A stretch of DNA of 64,000 bases. Source: Blastococcus sp. LR1. GTDB lineage: Bacteria > Actinomycetota > Actinomycetes > Mycobacteriales > Geodermatophilaceae. Positions 1-8,799 of this stretch are shown here, piece after piece. The position numbers and the translations under genes were made by a program. The notes under the pieces were generated by a model. It worked only from the letters and a program-made list of their open reading frames with translations, was not told where the DNA came from and did not search any database. The stretch's first letter is position 1; each line of letters opens with the position of its first letter. Location of the stretch: the NCBI RefSeq assembly GCF_020166105.1, contig NZ_JAIUJY010000002.1:372001-436000 (forward strand), given 5' to 3'.

Positions 1-947
1 GCGGCCAGCGGCGCGTCCGCGCTGAGGTCGCTGTACCGCTGCATGCCCACGACGACGAGCGACACCGCGACGTAGAGGATCGTGCAGATCGCCAGCGACC
101 CGAGGATGCCCCGGGGCAGGTCGCGTCCGGGGTTCTTCGTCTCCTCGGCCGCGGTGGCCACGATGTCGAAGCCGATGAAGGCGAAGAAGACGACCGCGGC
201 ACCGGCCATCACGCCGCCCCAGCCGAACGTGCCCTGGCTGAAGCCGAACAGGGTCTGGACCAGCGGCGCGTCCCAACCGCTCGCGCCGGCCTCGGCCGGC
301 TGGGCCGGCGGCACGAACGGGCTGTAGTTGGCCGCCTTCACGAAGAAGAGCCCCACCGCGATCACCAGCAGCACGATGGCCACCTTGATCACCACGATCA
401 CCGCGGTCACCCGCGACGAGAGCTTGATGCCCAGGACCAGGACGGCGGTCATCGCCGCGACGATGACGATCGCCGGGATGTTGAACCTGGCCGTCTCCCC
501 GGCGATGGACTCCGGGAGCGGTGCCCCGATGTCGGCGAGCAGCTGGTTCAGGTACCCCGACCAGCCGACCGCGACCGTCGCCGCCCCCAGCGCGAGCTCG
601 AGGACCAGGTCCCACCCGATGATCCACGCGACGAGCTCGCCGAAGGTGGCGTAGGAGAACGTGTAGGCCGATCCGGCGACCGGCACGGTGGAGGCGAACT
701 CGGCGTAGCAGAGCGCGGCCAGACCGCAGACCACTCCGGCGATGACGAAGGAGATCGCGACGGCGGGCCCGGACTGGTCACGGGCCACCACACCGGTGAG
801 CACGAAGATGCCCGTCCCGATGATCACGCCGACGCCGAAGACCGCGAGATCCAGGCCGGACAGGTGCTTCTTGAGCCGGTGCTCCGGCTCGTCGGTGTCG
901 CGGATGGAGTCCTCGACGGACTTGATCCGTCGCGCGCCTGCCGCCAC
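1..947 (-). CDS. APC-family amino acid permease (C-terminal part outside window)
   Basis: Integral membrane transporter of the amino acid-polyamine-organocation superfamily, closest in look to the cationic amino acid transporter (CAT/YfnA) group. The frame is open from a GTG start at 947 to the window edge, giving 315 residues. The GTG is preceded by GAGGAGGA at good spacing. The first transmembrane helix carries the family motif VFGVGVIIGTGIF at about residue 35, followed by about seven more hydrophobic segments and a later GFDIVATAAEET motif, which in this family sits in the substrate-binding helix region. It is divergent from corA with a 122-base shared upstream region. Substrate cannot be told from sequence alone; the C-terminal helices are not visible. 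Confidence 0.9.
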   Translation of the reverse strand, partial: MAAGARRIKSVEDSIRDTDEPEHRLKKHLSGLDLAVFGVGVIIGTGIFVLTGVVARDQSGPAVAISFVIAGVVCGLAALCYAEFASTVPVAGSAYTFSYATFGELVAWIIGWDLVLELALGAATVAVGWSGYLNQLLADIGAPLPESIAGETARFNIPAIVIVAAMTAVLVLGIKLSSRVTAVIVVIKVAIVLLVIAVGLFFVKAANYSPFVPPAQPAEAGASGWDAPLVQTLFGFSQGTFGWGGVMAGAAVVFFAFIGFDIVATAAEETKNPGRDLPRGILGSLAICTILYVAVSLVVVGMQRYSDLSADAPLA

Positions 948-1069
948 GGTGTCCTCCTCGCAGCTCGAGGGGCGACGGTCCCGCGGCCCCTTCCGCAGGT
1001 TCGCACGGGTTCCTGCGCGCCGCACGCCTACGCTGCATCCGCCCGAGGACACCTCCAGGAGGGGCCGCG

Positions 1070-2191
1070 ATGACCACCGGTGACACATCCCCCGCCGCGC
1101 CGCTCGAACTGCCGTCGGAGGCGCCCCTCAGCGGCCCGCCCACGCTGCGCCCGCGACCGGCCGGCCAGCAGCGGCGCACACCCACCCGCCGCCCGGGCGT
1201 CGACGCCGTCGTCGACTGCGCGGTGTACGTGGACGGACGCCGGCAGGAACCGGTGGCTCCGGAGGACGCGCTGACCGTCGCCGAGGAGCGCGGCGGCTTC
1301 GTCTGGCTCGGGCTGTTCGCGCCGACCGAGGAGGAGCTGGGCGCGATCGGCGAGCGGTACGACCTCCACCCGCTCGCCGTCGAGGACGCCGTCTACGCCC
1401 ACCAGCGGCCCAAGCTCGAGCGGTACGACGACGCGCTGTTCATGGTGCTCAAGACAGCGACGTACGTGGAGCACGAGGAGTTGACGGCCACCAGCGAGGT
1501 GGTCGACACCGGCGAGGTGATGGTCTTCCTCGGCGAGCGGTACGTGATCACCGTGCGGCACGGGGAGCACAACCCGCTGGCCGAGCTGCGGCAGCGCCTC
1601 GAGGAGCAGCGCGACCTGCTCTGCCTGGGCAGCTCCGCGGTGCTCTACGCCGTCGCCGACCTCGTGGTGGACACCTTCGTCGAGGTGGCCGGCGCGGTCG
1701 AGGAGGACGTCGATGAGCTGGAGGCGTCGGTGTTCAGCCCCGACCGCACCGACGACATCGGGCGGCTGTACCAGCTCAAGCGCGAGCTCATGGCGCTGCG
1801 CCGGGCGGTCTCCCCGCTGGAGGTGCCGCTGCAGAAGCTGGCCGAGCGGCCGATCGACGTCGTCCCGGACGCGATCCGCTCGTACTTCCGCGACGTCATG
1901 GACCATGCGATCCGGGTGCGCGACCAGGTCAACGGGCTCGACGAGCTGCTGACGTCGATCCTGCAGGCCTCGCTCGCGCGGACGTCGATGGCCGACAACG
2001 AGGACATGCGCAAGATCTCCGCCTACGCGGGCATCATCGCCGTCCCGACCGCCATCGCCGGCATCTACGGCATGAACTTCGAGCACATGCCCGAGCTGGA
2101 GTCGCGCTGGGGCTATCCCCTGGTGTGGCTGGTCATCATCGGCGCGTGCGTGCTGCTGTACCGAGGCTTCAAGCGCAACGGCTGGCTCTAG
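1070..2191 (+). CDS. corA: CorA-family magnesium/cobalt transporter
   Basis: Predicted homopentameric divalent cation channel, 373 residues. The long N-terminal cytoplasmic part is acidic and helical. Two transmembrane helices occupy roughly the last 60 residues, and the signature YGMN motif lies at the end of the first one, followed by the short acidic loop EHMPELE that draws cations to the pore. The C-terminus is basic (FKRNGWL), as usual. The ATG at 1070 follows CAGGAGGGG at about six bases. The first 45 residues are low-complexity and probably disordered. The palindrome at 2214-2262 lies 22 bases after the stop and may serve as its terminator. Confidence 0.95.
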   Translation: MTTGDTSPAAPLELPSEAPLSGPPTLRPRPAGQQRRTPTRRPGVDAVVDCAVYVDGRRQEPVAPEDALTVAEERGGFVWLGLFAPTEEELGAIGERYDLHPLAVEDAVYAHQRPKLERYDDALFMVLKTATYVEHEELTATSEVVDTGEVMVFLGERYVITVRHGEHNPLAELRQRLEEQRDLLCLGSSAVLYAVADLVVDTFVEVAGAVEEDVDELEASVFSPDRTDDIGRLYQLKRELMALRRAVSPLEVPLQKLAERPIDVVPDAIRSYFRDVMDHAIRVRDQVNGLDELLTSILQASLARTSMADNEDMRKISAYAGIIAVPTAIAGIYGMNFEHMPELESRWGYPLVWLVIIGACVLLYRGFKRNGWL

Positions 2192-2213
2192 CCCGACCCT
2201 CGGCTGGTGCGTC

Positions 2214-2262
2214 TGTGCGCAGATCGTGGTGATGGCGCGGCGATCACCACGATCTGCGCACA
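2214..2262. repeat. Palindromic element, copy 1 (perfect 20-bp inverted repeat)
   Basis: Arms at 2214-2233 and 2243-2262 are exact reverse complements (TGTGCGCAGATCGTGGTGAT) around a 9-base loop. It sits between corA and the DUF559-like gene. A near copy lies at 3200-3250 on the other side of that gene. It could act as a transcription terminator for corA, but the sequence identity of the two copies is more than terminator function requires. Confidence 0.85.
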
Positions 2263-2304
2263 CCCGCCCCGAGGCTGTGGACATCGCAGCGGAGTGACCG
2301 GCCG

Positions 2305-3210
2305 ATGCGGCAGCCTCCGCTGGTGCCTCCGGTCGCTGTCGCCCCTCCCACGCTCAGGCAGGGCGCCTTCCGCGGCAGCAGAGCCGTCGCCGACGGGCTC
2401 CTGACGCCGAACCAGCTGCGTGGACCTGCCTGGCGACGGCTGTTCGAGGACGTCTACGTCCACGACGACCACCCCGTCACGCATGCATTGAGGGCATGCG
2501 CCGCAGCCGCCTTGGTGGTGCCCGGATCCGTGGTCACCGGTCGCAGCGCCGCCGTCCTCTGGGGCGTCGACATGGCTGCCGTCGAGACCGACGTCGAACT
2601 CACGATGCCGCCCTCCGCGAACCCGCGCCGCATCCCGGGCGTGCAGGTACGCAGGGCCGCGCTCCCCGTCGGGCACGTCCGACTGCACCGAGATGTCCCG
2701 GTCACCTCCCCTGCGGCGACGGCGCTGAGGCTGGCGTCGTCGTCGGACGGCGATGAAGCCGTGGTGGCTGTCGACCGACTGGCCGCGGCCGGGCTCACCA
2801 CCCTCCAAGACGTCCGGTCCCTCGCCGCAGACGCGCGCGGACCGGGTGCCTCTCGCGCCCGGCGGGCCTGCGCTCTCGCGGACGGGCTGGCCCAGTCCCC
2901 GCAGGAGACTCGCCTCCGGCTGCTGGTCGGGCGAAGCGCCCTTCCCCCGCCGGTCGCTCAGTTCACGGTCCGCGACCGTGCCGGTTTCGTCGCGCGCGTC
3001 GACTTCGCCTGGCCCGAGCGGAAGGTCGCTCTCGAGTACGACGGCCTGTGGCACGCCGCGGCGGACCAGTTCGCCCACGATCGTCGCCGGCTCAACCGAC
3101 TGCATGCCGCCGGTTGGCGCGTCTTCTTCGTGACGGCCGCCGACCTGCGCGACCCGGCACAGCACATCGCTCGTGTGGTCGCGTTCTTGGATCAAGCGAC
3201 TGTGCGCTGA
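2305..3210 (+). CDS. AbiEi-like N-terminal / DUF559 (Vsr-like) endonuclease-fold protein
   Basis: 301 residues. The N-terminal third resembles the type IV AbiEi-antitoxin-like winged-helix region common in actinobacteria (the LTPNQL and WRRLFEDVYVH stretches). The C-terminal 110 residues fit the DUF559/very-short-patch-repair nuclease fold: Glu in SPQETRLRLLV, then VDFAWPERKVALEYDG, with the Asp and Glu of a PD-(D/E)XK-type site, then the basic helix RRRLNRLHAAGWRVFF. Such proteins are widespread, often annotated DUF559, and have no established role. The gene is bracketed by two near-identical palindromes, and its TGA stop lies inside the left arm of the second. A start further downstream is possible because no strong ribosome site precedes 2305. 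Confidence 0.8.
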   Translation: MRQPPLVPPVAVAPPTLRQGAFRGSRAVADGLLTPNQLRGPAWRRLFEDVYVHDDHPVTHALRACAAAALVVPGSVVTGRSAAVLWGVDMAAVETDVELTMPPSANPRRIPGVQVRRAALPVGHVRLHRDVPVTSPAATALRLASSSDGDEAVVAVDRLAAAGLTTLQDVRSLAADARGPGASRARRACALADGLAQSPQETRLRLLVGRSALPPPVAQFTVRDRAGFVARVDFAWPERKVALEYDGLWHAAADQFAHDRRRLNRLHAAGWRVFFVTAADLRDPAQHIARVVAFLDQATVR

Positions 3211-3250
3211 TCGTGGTCATGGCGGCTGCATCACCACGATCTGCGCACAG
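3200..3250. repeat. Palindromic element, copy 2 (imperfect 21-bp inverted repeat)
   Basis: Arms at 3200-3220 and 3230-3250 match at 19 of 21 positions around a 9-base loop, and the right arm repeats the right arm of the copy at 2243-2262. The stop codon of the upstream gene (3208-3210) lies in the left arm, created by an A-to-T difference from copy 1. The element also separates this gene from the convergent rsmI and may terminate both. Confidence 0.85.
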
Positions 3251-3268
3251 CGGCGCAGCAGCGGCGGG

Positions 3269-4108
3269 TCAGGGGGTCTTGGCGGCGACGACGGCGTCGA
3301 AGACGGTGCGCTTGGGCAGCCCGGTCCGGGTGACGACGGCGCGGATGGCGTCCTTGCGCGTCTCGCCCGCGGCCTCCTCGGCGGCGACGGCGGCGGCGAT
3401 CTCGGCCGCGGTCAGCTCCACGGTCCGCACCGGCGCCCCGGCGACCACGAGGGTGATCTCGCCCTTCACGCCCTCGGCCGCCCACGCCGCGAGCTCGGCG
3501 AGCCCACCCCGGCGGATCTCCTCGTAGGTCTTCGTCAGCTCGCGGCACACCGCGGCCGGCCGGTCGTCGCCGAGCACCGCCGCGGCGTCCACCAGCGCAT
3601 CGGCCAGCCGGTGCGGTGACTCGAAGAAGACCATCGTCCGGCGCTCGTCGGCCAGCGCCGTGAACGTCGACCGCCGCTCCCCCGACCTCCGCGGCAGGAA
3701 GCCCTCGAAGCAGAACCGGTCGACCGGCAGCCCGGAGACCGCGAGCGCCGTGGTGACCGCCGAGGGTCCCGGCACCGAGGTGACGTCGAACCCGGCGTCG
3801 ATCGCCGCCCGCACGAGCGTGTAGCCGGGGTCGGAGACCGAGGGCATGCCGGCGTCGGTGAGCAGCAGGACCGTCGCACCCGAGCCCAGGGCGTCGAGCA
3901 GCCCGGGCAGCCGCGCCTGCTCCACCGACTCGTGGAAGGTGACCACGCGCCCGGTGAACCGGACCTCCAGGTCGGCGGCCAGCCGGTGCAGTCGCCGGGT
4001 GTCCTCGACGGCCAGGACGTCGGCGGTCGCCATCACCTCGCGCAGCCGGGGACCGACGTCGCCGGGTTGTCCCAGGGGCGCTCCACCCAGCACCAGCCGT
4101 CCGCTCAC
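3269..4108 (-). CDS. rsmI: 16S rRNA (cytidine(1402)-2'-O)-methyltransferase
   Basis: SAM-dependent methyltransferase that 2'-O-methylates C1402 in the decoding centre of 16S rRNA. 279 residues from a GTG at 4108. The tetrapyrrole-methylase fold is clear: GGAPLGQPGDV near the N-terminus, VLAVEDTRR, LLLTDAGMPSVSDPG, VPGPSAVTTALAVSGLP and the FEGFLPRR motif typical of RsmI. A longer frame extends upstream, but the family begins within a few residues of this GTG and the extra segment would overlap the pmt promoter. Divergent from pmt; the rsmI/pmt pair is also adjacent in mycobacteria (recalled as Rv1003/Rv1002c). Confidence 0.93.
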   Translation of the reverse strand: MSGRLVLGGAPLGQPGDVGPRLREVMATADVLAVEDTRRLHRLAADLEVRFTGRVVTFHESVEQARLPGLLDALGSGATVLLLTDAGMPSVSDPGYTLVRAAIDAGFDVTSVPGPSAVTTALAVSGLPVDRFCFEGFLPRRSGERRSTFTALADERRTMVFFESPHRLADALVDAAAVLGDDRPAAVCRELTKTYEEIRRGGLAELAAWAAEGVKGEITLVVAGAPVRTVELTAAEIAAAVAAEEAAGETRKDAIRAVVTRTGLPKRTVFDAVVAAKTP

Positions 4109-4149
4109 GACGACGAGCCTGTCACGGCAGGCCGCGGAGCCGGTCCACA

Positions 4150-4155
4150 TACCCT
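4150..4155 (+). promoter_or_regulatory. Candidate -10 box for leaderless pmt
   Basis: TACCCT matches TANNNT and ends six bases before the pmt ATG. No ribosome site is visible in between, so transcription would start at or next to the ATG. No good -35 is visible. Confidence 0.5.
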
Positions 4156-4161
4156 GACGGC

Positions 4162-5670
4162 ATGGCGGTCCTGGCTCCCGAACAGGTCGTCGGGGCCCCG
4201 TCCCCCCGCCGGCTGCGCCCGCCCCGACCGCAGCGCGACGTCGTCCCGCCGCTGCCGACGGACCGCCGCACATCGTGGCTGATCAGCGCCGTCCTCGGCG
4301 TCCTCGCCCTCACCCTCCGGCTCTGGGGCATCGGCTATCCGAAGGACCTGATCTTCGACGAGGCCTACTACCCGGTCCAGGCCGAGGAGCTCCTCACCTG
4401 GGGCCACGAGTACAACCGCGGCTACTCCTTCATCGTCCATCCGCCGCTGGGCAAGTGGTTCATCGGCGTCGGCGAACTGCTGTTCGGCCAGAACTCGTTC
4501 GGCTGGCGGTTCCCCTCGGCGGTGGCGGGCGCGATCGCCGTCGTCCTGCTGTTCAGGCTCACCCGCCGGCTGACCGGTTCCACCCTGATCGGCCTGTTCG
4601 CCGGCGTGCTGCTGCTGACCGACGCCTTCCAGTTCACGCTCTCGCGGATCGGGCTGCTCGACATCTTCCTGCAGGTGCTGGTGCTCGCCGCCGTCTCCTG
4701 CCTGGTGGTGGACCGCGACGTCGTGCGCGCGCGGGTGCGCGCGGCCGCCGAGGTCGGCGCGTCGGGGTTCCGGCTGGGACCGCGCGGCTGGCGCATCGCC
4801 GCCGGCGTGCTCTTCGGCTGCGCCGTCGCGGTGAAGTGGAGCGGCATCTGGTTCCTGGCGTTCTTCGCGATCCTGTCGGTGTTCTGGGACCGGGCGGCCT
4901 GGCGCGAGGCCGGCGTCCCCCGCCCCACCCGGACGGCGGCGCGCCGCGGGCTGCCCGGCGCACTCTGGGCGCTGGCCGTCGTGCCGGTGCTGACGTACCT
5001 GGCGAGCTTCACCGGCTGGTTCCTCGGCGAGACGTCGCAGGGCAAGGCGTGGGCCCAGCAGAACCCGGAGACCGCCTACCCCTGGATCCCCGACGCGCTG
5101 CGCTCGCTGTGGCACCAGCACGCCGAGTGGCTGGAGTTCCACAACGGGCTGTCCAGCTCCCACCCCTGGGAGTCCGGCCCGTGGTCGTGGCTGGTCACCG
5201 GCCGCCCGATCCTGCTGTGGAATCCGCAGGGCCTCGCCGACGACCGGGGCGAGCAGGTGATCCGCTACATCCTGATGGTCGGCACGCCCACGCTGTGGCT
5301 CCTCTTCGCCCCGGCCCTGCTGTGGCTGGTCTGGCGGCTCGTGACCCGGCGGGACCCGGTCGCCCTGGTCGGGGCGGTCGGCATCGCGGCCGGCTGGCTG
5401 ACCTGGTTCGTGAACCTGGACCGGACGATGTTCATCTTCTACATGGCCCCCGCCCTGCCGTTCTTCGTGCTGGCGGTCGCGCTGGCCCTGCAGGACGTCG
5501 TGGGTCGGGCGGACGCCTCCTGGCTGCGCCGGCAGCTCGGCCTCGGATCGGCGTGCCTCTACGTGGCCGTCGTGGCCGGGACCTTCGTCTTCTTCTGGCC
5601 GGTGCTCACCGGCGTTCCGCTGTCGAACGCCGAGTGGGCTGCGCGGATGTGGTTCCCCTCCTGGTTCTGA
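4162..5670 (+). CDS. pmt: Polyprenyl-phosphate-mannose protein O-mannosyltransferase (GT39)
   Basis: GT-C membrane glycosyltransferase that transfers mannose from polyprenyl-phosphate-mannose to Ser/Thr of exported proteins. 502 residues, about ten or eleven hydrophobic segments. The catalytic acidic pair appears in the first periplasmic loop (DLIFDEAYYP), followed by HPPLGKW, both standard for bacterial PMTs. The C-terminal region has the usual FYMAPALPF stretch. Starts at an ATG with a TANNNT box just upstream. It is convergent with a secreted multi-domain protein gene, separated by a very strong hairpin. Confidence 0.93.
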   Translation: MAVLAPEQVVGAPSPRRLRPPRPQRDVVPPLPTDRRTSWLISAVLGVLALTLRLWGIGYPKDLIFDEAYYPVQAEELLTWGHEYNRGYSFIVHPPLGKWFIGVGELLFGQNSFGWRFPSAVAGAIAVVLLFRLTRRLTGSTLIGLFAGVLLLTDAFQFTLSRIGLLDIFLQVLVLAAVSCLVVDRDVVRARVRAAAEVGASGFRLGPRGWRIAAGVLFGCAVAVKWSGIWFLAFFAILSVFWDRAAWREAGVPRPTRTAARRGLPGALWALAVVPVLTYLASFTGWFLGETSQGKAWAQQNPETAYPWIPDALRSLWHQHAEWLEFHNGLSSSHPWESGPWSWLVTGRPILLWNPQGLADDRGEQVIRYILMVGTPTLWLLFAPALLWLVWRLVTRRDPVALVGAVGIAAGWLTWFVNLDRTMFIFYMAPALPFFVLAVALALQDVVGRADASWLRRQLGLGSACLYVAVVAGTFVFFWPVLTGVPLSNAEWAARMWFPSWF

Positions 5671-5681
5671 GCGGCTGAACG

Positions 5682-5721
5682 GGCAGCGCCCGGCCGGGGA
5701 CCTCCCCGGCCGGGCGCTGCC
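5682..5721. terminator. Bidirectional terminator hairpin, perfect 18-bp stem
   Basis: Arms 5682-5699 and 5704-5721 are exact reverse complements with a 4-base loop (ACCT). It lies in the 55 bases between the convergent pmt and GSDH-PKD-LGFP genes. There is no T-run, as is usual in high-GC actinobacteria. Confidence 0.85.
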
Positions 5722-5725
5722 GTGC

Positions 5726-8566
5726 TCAGTACCTGCGGTCGGTCACCGCCCCGGTGCGCGCGTCCCACACGATGTAGCCGCGCTCGAAGTTCGTGCGCCG
5801 CCCGTTGGCGACGACGAGCTCGTCGGACGTCGGGTACCCGAGGTAGGAGGTCTCCCAGCCCAACGCTTCCCACCGGGCCTTGATCGCACCCCGGATCTCG
5901 TGCGCACCGGTCCTCGAGGTCCAGTAGACCGAGCCGCCCTCGAAGTGGTTGTAGCGGCCGACCTTGTCCGGGGTGCCCCGCTCGTCGGTGAGCGGGAAGC
6001 CGAGGTGCCCGGCCTCGTACCGGTACTTCGCCCAGACGTCGTAGATGGCGCCACGAACGCTGTGCGCGCCCGTCGCCGTCGTCCAGTAGATGCCGCCGTT
6101 CTGGAAGTCGTTGAACCGGCCGCGCCCGTTGGGGGTCGGCCGCTCGTCGGACTTCGGGTAGCCGTGCGGGCTCTTCTCCGCCCCGAGCTTGCGCCACACC
6201 GCCGCGATGTCGCCGTACACGGCCTTGGCGCCGGTCGCCTGCGTCCAGTAGATGGTGGCCCCGAGGGCGCTGAAGTTGTTGTACCGGCCCACGCCGTCCG
6301 GCGTCCTCAGCTCGTCGGTGGTGGGCACCCCGAGCCGCACGTGCCCGCCCTGCGCCAGATAGGTGGCCAGGATCGTTCCGTGCACCTCCTTGGCGCCGAC
6401 CGCCGGCGTCCAGTACATCCGGCCGGCGGTGTACTCGCGGTAGCGCAGCGCCGCGTCCCCGGCCTCGGCCCCCTTGGGCGCACCCAGGACCGCCCGCACC
6501 GCGGCGTCGCTCGCGTAGCGGCGGTCGATGGGCGTCGAGTAGGTCGCGGTGAGCGTGAGGTCGGCGTCGCCCATGCGGAAGGAGCGCTCCCGCGGCTGGC
6601 CGTCGTTCCACCGGTCGAAGGTGGCGACGCCGTCGGCCGCGGTGACCGGAGCGATGACCGACACCTGGGCACCGACGGTGACCTCGCTGCTGGCGCGGGC
6701 CGTGCCGTTGACGGTGACCGCGCTCGGCGCGTTCGCCCCCACGGTGAGCATCCGCGTGCGGGGCTGCACCTCGAACGTCTCGCGGGCGGTCATGCCGGCG
6801 GAGTCGGTGACCCTCGCGGTGATCAGCAGGCTGGTGGAGTCACCGTGGTCGACGAACGGCGCGGAGTAGGTCGGCCCGGCGGTGGTGGTGCCCGGGTGGT
6901 CGTGGCAGTAGCCGCCGCTGCAGTGCACCTGCACGACGCTCCAGGAGACCTTCGAGGCCAGGTTCCCGTCCTCCGCATCGGTCGCGGCCACCGAGGCCGC
7001 CACCGTCTCTCCCACGGCGAACCGACGGTCCGCCGGGGGTGCGGCGAGCGTCAGCCTGGGCGCGGCGTTCGCCGGCACCACCGTGAACGACGTCGTGCCG
7101 GTGGCACCGAGGGAGTCGGTGACCGTCAGCTTCACGGTCCGCGCCGTCGTGCCGGGAGCCGCGTACGTCTTCGTCGGCGTCGAGCCGGTGGCCGTCGTCC
7201 CGTCGCCGAAGTCCCAGCGGTAGGTGAGCGCGTGCCCGTCGAGATCGGTGGAGTCACGTCCGTCGAAGGTGACGGTCCGGGTCACCGGGTCGTTGGTGAA
7301 CGACGCGACCGCCGTCGGCGGCCGGTTGCCGGGCCCGTACACGAGGCGCTTGATCGTGCTGCTGCCGATGTCGGCCCACATGACGTCGCCGTTCTCCGGG
7401 TGCGCCTCGAAGTCCACCGGGAGCCCGTTCTCCACGCCGAAGCCACCCGCCTCCGGCTGGCGGACCAGGGCGCCCTTGGCGTCGTAGCGCAGCGTGTAGA
7501 CCCGCTGGGAGGAGTAGTCGCCGTAGAAGTAGGACCCGCGGTAGGTCGTCGGGTAGCTGGACCCGGTGTAGACGATGCCGCCGGTGATGCTCGTGCCGAG
7601 CGGACCGTGCACGTAGGTCCACAGCGGGGCGGTGTTGCCGACGCCCTGGCAGGCGGCGAGGTCGGCGTAGCCGGGCGTGCGGGTGTTGCCCTCCCAGCAC
7701 GGCCAGCCGTAGTTGGCGCCCGGGCGGATCAGGTTCACCTCTTCCCAGGTGTTCCAGCCGACGTCACCGAGGACGGGGGTGCCGGTGGTGGGGTCGAGGC
7801 TGAGCCGGAACGGGCTGCGGAAGCCCGAGGCGTAGACGCGGCTCTTCCAGGACGAGGGGTTGGCGGCGTCGTAGTACGGGTTGGCGGCCACACCGCGACC
7901 GTCGGGGTGGATGTGCAGCACCTTGCCGTAGCCGGTGTTGATGTCCAGGGCGCGCAGGGCGAGCGGGTCGACGACGCGGAAGTCGGCGGCGTCACCCATG
8001 GACACCCACAGCGTCCCGTCGCTGGCGGCCACGATGCCGGTGATCGTGTGGACGTCGGACTGGATCGGCAGGTTCCAGATGACCCGCTCCGCGCCGAGGC
8101 CGACCGGGCCCCCCGTGCCCTGGACCACCGGGTGCGCCGACAGCCGCATCGTCCACTGGTTGTTCACCATCAACGTGCGGGCCAGGTAGATCGTCCGGGA
8201 GGTCTCGTAGTCGGAGGCCACGGCCACGCCGCTCAGGCCGAGGTCCTGGACGGTGACGACGGGCAGGTTCGCCAGGGTCCGCGCCTGTCCCGACGGCGAC
8301 ACCCATGCCACGCGCCCGTCCTTGCCGGTGGTGAACCAGCTGCCGTCGGGCGCGAAGTCGAAGTCGGTGAGGAGCGCGTCCTGGCCGCTCGGCAGGGTCT
8401 GGACGGCGAAGCCTGCGGGGAGGTACGGCGCCGCCTGCGCGGTACCGGGCACGACCACCGCCAGGCCGGCGAGGAGGACCGCCACCACCGCTGTTCTGAG
8501 CAGCCCGATCCCCCAGCGGCTGCGCCGCGCTCCGTACCCGACCGTCTCGTTGCCCTGCTGGTGCAT
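5726..8566 (-). CDS. Secreted GSDH beta-propeller / PKD / LGFP-repeat protein
   Basis: 946 residues. Residues 1-46 are a signal peptide (Arg-rich, long hydrophobic core, ending GTAQA-A). Residues about 50-410 form a glucose/sorbosone dehydrogenase-type (PQQ-dependent sugar dehydrogenase superfamily) propeller, with GDAADFRVV, HPDGRG, SGFRSPFRLS and NYGWPCWEG motifs. Residues about 415-500 are a PKD domain (WDFGDGTT). About 500-680 holds further Ig-like segments, including a Cys pair. About 686-946 holds five LGFP repeats of some 54 residues, each with a YWT-type core and a LGFP/HGYP-type motif; LGFP repeats are linked to mycolic or other cell-wall attachment. Likely an exported, wall-associated protein. 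Whether it binds PQQ or oxidises sugars is unproven. Convergent with pmt. Confidence 0.88.
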   Translation of the reverse strand: MHQQGNETVGYGARRSRWGIGLLRTAVVAVLLAGLAVVVPGTAQAAPYLPAGFAVQTLPSGQDALLTDFDFAPDGSWFTTGKDGRVAWVSPSGQARTLANLPVVTVQDLGLSGVAVASDYETSRTIYLARTLMVNNQWTMRLSAHPVVQGTGGPVGLGAERVIWNLPIQSDVHTITGIVAASDGTLWVSMGDAADFRVVDPLALRALDINTGYGKVLHIHPDGRGVAANPYYDAANPSSWKSRVYASGFRSPFRLSLDPTTGTPVLGDVGWNTWEEVNLIRPGANYGWPCWEGNTRTPGYADLAACQGVGNTAPLWTYVHGPLGTSITGGIVYTGSSYPTTYRGSYFYGDYSSQRVYTLRYDAKGALVRQPEAGGFGVENGLPVDFEAHPENGDVMWADIGSSTIKRLVYGPGNRPPTAVASFTNDPVTRTVTFDGRDSTDLDGHALTYRWDFGDGTTATGSTPTKTYAAPGTTARTVKLTVTDSLGATGTTSFTVVPANAAPRLTLAAPPADRRFAVGETVAASVAATDAEDGNLASKVSWSVVQVHCSGGYCHDHPGTTTAGPTYSAPFVDHGDSTSLLITARVTDSAGMTARETFEVQPRTRMLTVGANAPSAVTVNGTARASSEVTVGAQVSVIAPVTAADGVATFDRWNDGQPRERSFRMGDADLTLTATYSTPIDRRYASDAAVRAVLGAPKGAEAGDAALRYREYTAGRMYWTPAVGAKEVHGTILATYLAQGGHVRLGVPTTDELRTPDGVGRYNNFSALGATIYWTQATGAKAVYGDIAAVWRKLGAEKSPHGYPKSDERPTPNGRGRFNDFQNGGIYWTTATGAHSVRGAIYDVWAKYRYEAGHLGFPLTDERGTPDKVGRYNHFEGGSVYWTSRTGAHEIRGAIKARWEALGWETSYLGYPTSDELVVANGRRTNFERGYIVWDARTGAVTDRRY

Positions 8567-8760
8567 GCACGGTGGATGTCACGGATGCCGGGTCCGGCAC
8601 AAGGACCCCGCGCGGCGTCGCGTCGGCGTCCGGTAAGCCCTCTCCGGCAGCACGCCCCCGTGCACGCAGAGTCACGAAATCTCTTACGCTTCGTCATAGC
8701 ACGAGGTCGCGCGCGGAGCGTCGCGCCGGAGCGTCGGGTACCGAACACCCCCGGGAACGA

Positions 8761-8792
8761 CGAAGGCCGGACCCGATCGGGTCCGGCCTTCG
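8761..8792 (-). terminator. Hairpin terminator downstream of tRNA-Ala
   Basis: CGAAGGCCGGACCC at 8761-8774 pairs exactly with 8779-8792 around GATC. It begins eight bases past the 3' end of the minus-strand tRNA-Ala. Confidence 0.75.
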
Positions 8793-8799
8793 TACTGGG

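Noticed and set aside
8672-8692. ACGAA...TTCGT inverted repeat upstream of the GSDH-PKD-LGFP gene as an operator
   Set aside because: Only five bases per arm with an 11-base spacer; too weak to call against background.
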